Of a stretch of DNA of 15,454 nt, positions 14,829-15,454 are shown in pieces. This DNA is from Actinobacteria bacterium UBA7422 (GTDB taxonomy: Bacteria; Actinomycetota; Actinomycetes; S36-B12), in NCBI GenBank assembly GCA_002469525.1, contig DKME01000120.1, forward strand, positions 6,764-22,217, given 5' to 3'. Each line of letters begins with the position of its first letter. Within the stretch, counting starts at the first letter, position 1. Made by a program: the position numbers and the translations under genes. The notes beneath the pieces were generated by a model. It was not told where the DNA came from. It worked only from the letters and a program-made list of their open reading frames with translations, and did no database searches.

Positions 14829-15454
14829 ATGATTCAGACGCAAGCTAAAAAGTGGGCATCATTTGTTGGAGTTGGTGACAGTTTCACCGAGGGTGTTGCT
14901 GACCCCGGTGTCAATGGAAATTACCACGGTTGGGCAGACCGTCTGGCCGCAACGCTCGCCGACACGTACTGCACACCGGACTCGCCCCTCAAGTACGCAA
15001 ACTTGGCAATCCGCGGCCGAAAACTACCTGAAATGCTCAGCGAGCAAATTCCTCGGGCCCTTGACCTGAATCCGGAGCTAGTGTCTTTCGCCGGGGGAAT
15101 AAACGACGCAATGCGTAGCTCATTTGATCTAAATGTGAAGGCCACTGAAATTGAGCGAGCGGTCCGCGAACTTCGCTCCGGCGGGCATGACGTGCTTCTC
15201 TTTGCATTCGGTAACCCGGCCCGAACCTCAAAATTGCTCGGCATGATCGGGCATAGATTCGCTGGGCTTCGATCAGCAACTGTGGCTATCGCGAAGGCGT
15301 ATGACTGCTACTTAGTGGATTTCTGGGATCTTGAAAATTTCGATGACCCTCGATTCTGGGACGCAGATCGGCTTCACCTCAATCCCAGTGGGCATGACCT
15401 TGTTGCGAAAGCGGCTATGCACTCTCTGGGCTGGGGCAACGATGATTGGTTGGA
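14829..15454 (+). CDS. SGNH/GDSL hydrolase, probably cytoplasmic (cut at window edge)
   Basis: The first 208 residues are present and the frame is still open at the edge. All SGNH blocks are visible: GDSFTEG with nucleophile S18, NLAIRGR with G63, GGIND with N92, and DRLHLNPSGH with D180 and H183, so the enzyme should be active. There is no signal peptide, pointing to a cytoplasmic esterase or lipase-like enzyme. Substrate is unknown; many actinobacteria have close homologues annotated only as SGNH/GDSL hydrolases. The ATG at 14829 has GGGGAG (14815-14820) at eight bases. It is unlike the secreted SGNH protein at 4886-5605, which has a signal peptide and lacks the Asp. Confidence 0.9.
   Translation, partial: MIQTQAKKWASFVGVGDSFTEGVADPGVNGNYHGWADRLAATLADTYCTPDSPLKYANLAIRGRKLPEMLSEQIPRALDLNPELVSFAGGINDAMRSSFDLNVKATEIERAVRELRSGGHDVLLFAFGNPARTSKLLGMIGHRFAGLRSATVAIAKAYDCYLVDFWDLENFDDPRFWDADRLHLNPSGHDLVAKAAMHSLGWGNDDWL

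Overview
The window is an ordinary chromosomal segment of a medium-GC actinobacterium. The order hflX - dinG-type helicase - lexA - LysM protein - nrdR - nrdJ is the conserved actinobacterial neighbourhood (Streptomyces has hflX, a helicase, lexA, nrdR and nrdJ close together). Supporting signs are a Gram-positive/actinobacterial LexA box, a DnaA box of the form TTGTCCACA and frequent GTG starts. By eye the GC content is near 50 %, low for the phylum, so a freshwater lineage is possible; that is only a guess. No mobile element, CRISPR array, tRNA or rRNA was seen.

Layout. 1-103: end of an unidentified upstream gene. 114-3474 (+): hflX (ribosome-associated GTPase) overlapping a DinG/XPD-type iron-sulfur helicase. 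3507-4232 (-): lexA. 4233-4462: divergent control region with a LexA box at each promoter. 4463-5605 (+): a membrane-anchored LysM protein and a secreted SGNH hydrolase only 27 bases behind it. 5606-5862: nrdR control region with a helically phased array of CACAG units (DnaA-box-like), a possible NrdR box pair and leader inverted repeats. 5863-9298 (+): nrdR and nrdJ (B12-dependent class II ribonucleotide reductase). 9411-11042 (+): DHA2-type MFS exporter whose stop codon is the loop of a terminator hairpin. 11159-11662 (+): unknown lipoprotein. 11702-13464 (-): glyoxalase-like VOC protein followed by an AI-2E/PerM-family membrane protein. 13548-14630 (+): UPF0104/flippase-like membrane protein with a strong terminator behind it. 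14829-end (+): a cytoplasmic SGNH/GDSL hydrolase cut by the window edge.

How the genes work together. The left two thirds form a genome-maintenance block: stalled-ribosome rescue (HflX), DNA unwinding (DinG), SOS control (LexA), a probable SOS division brake (LysM protein, in the position and role of YneA/ChiZ/DivS) and dNTP supply (NrdR/NrdJ). The two points most worth following up are the SGNH hydrolase that appears to share the SOS-controlled LysM transcript, and the phased DnaA-box-like array sitting on the predicted nrdR-nrdJ promoter. The right third is a set of unrelated housekeeping and accessory membrane genes. No clearly new defence or biosynthetic system is visible.
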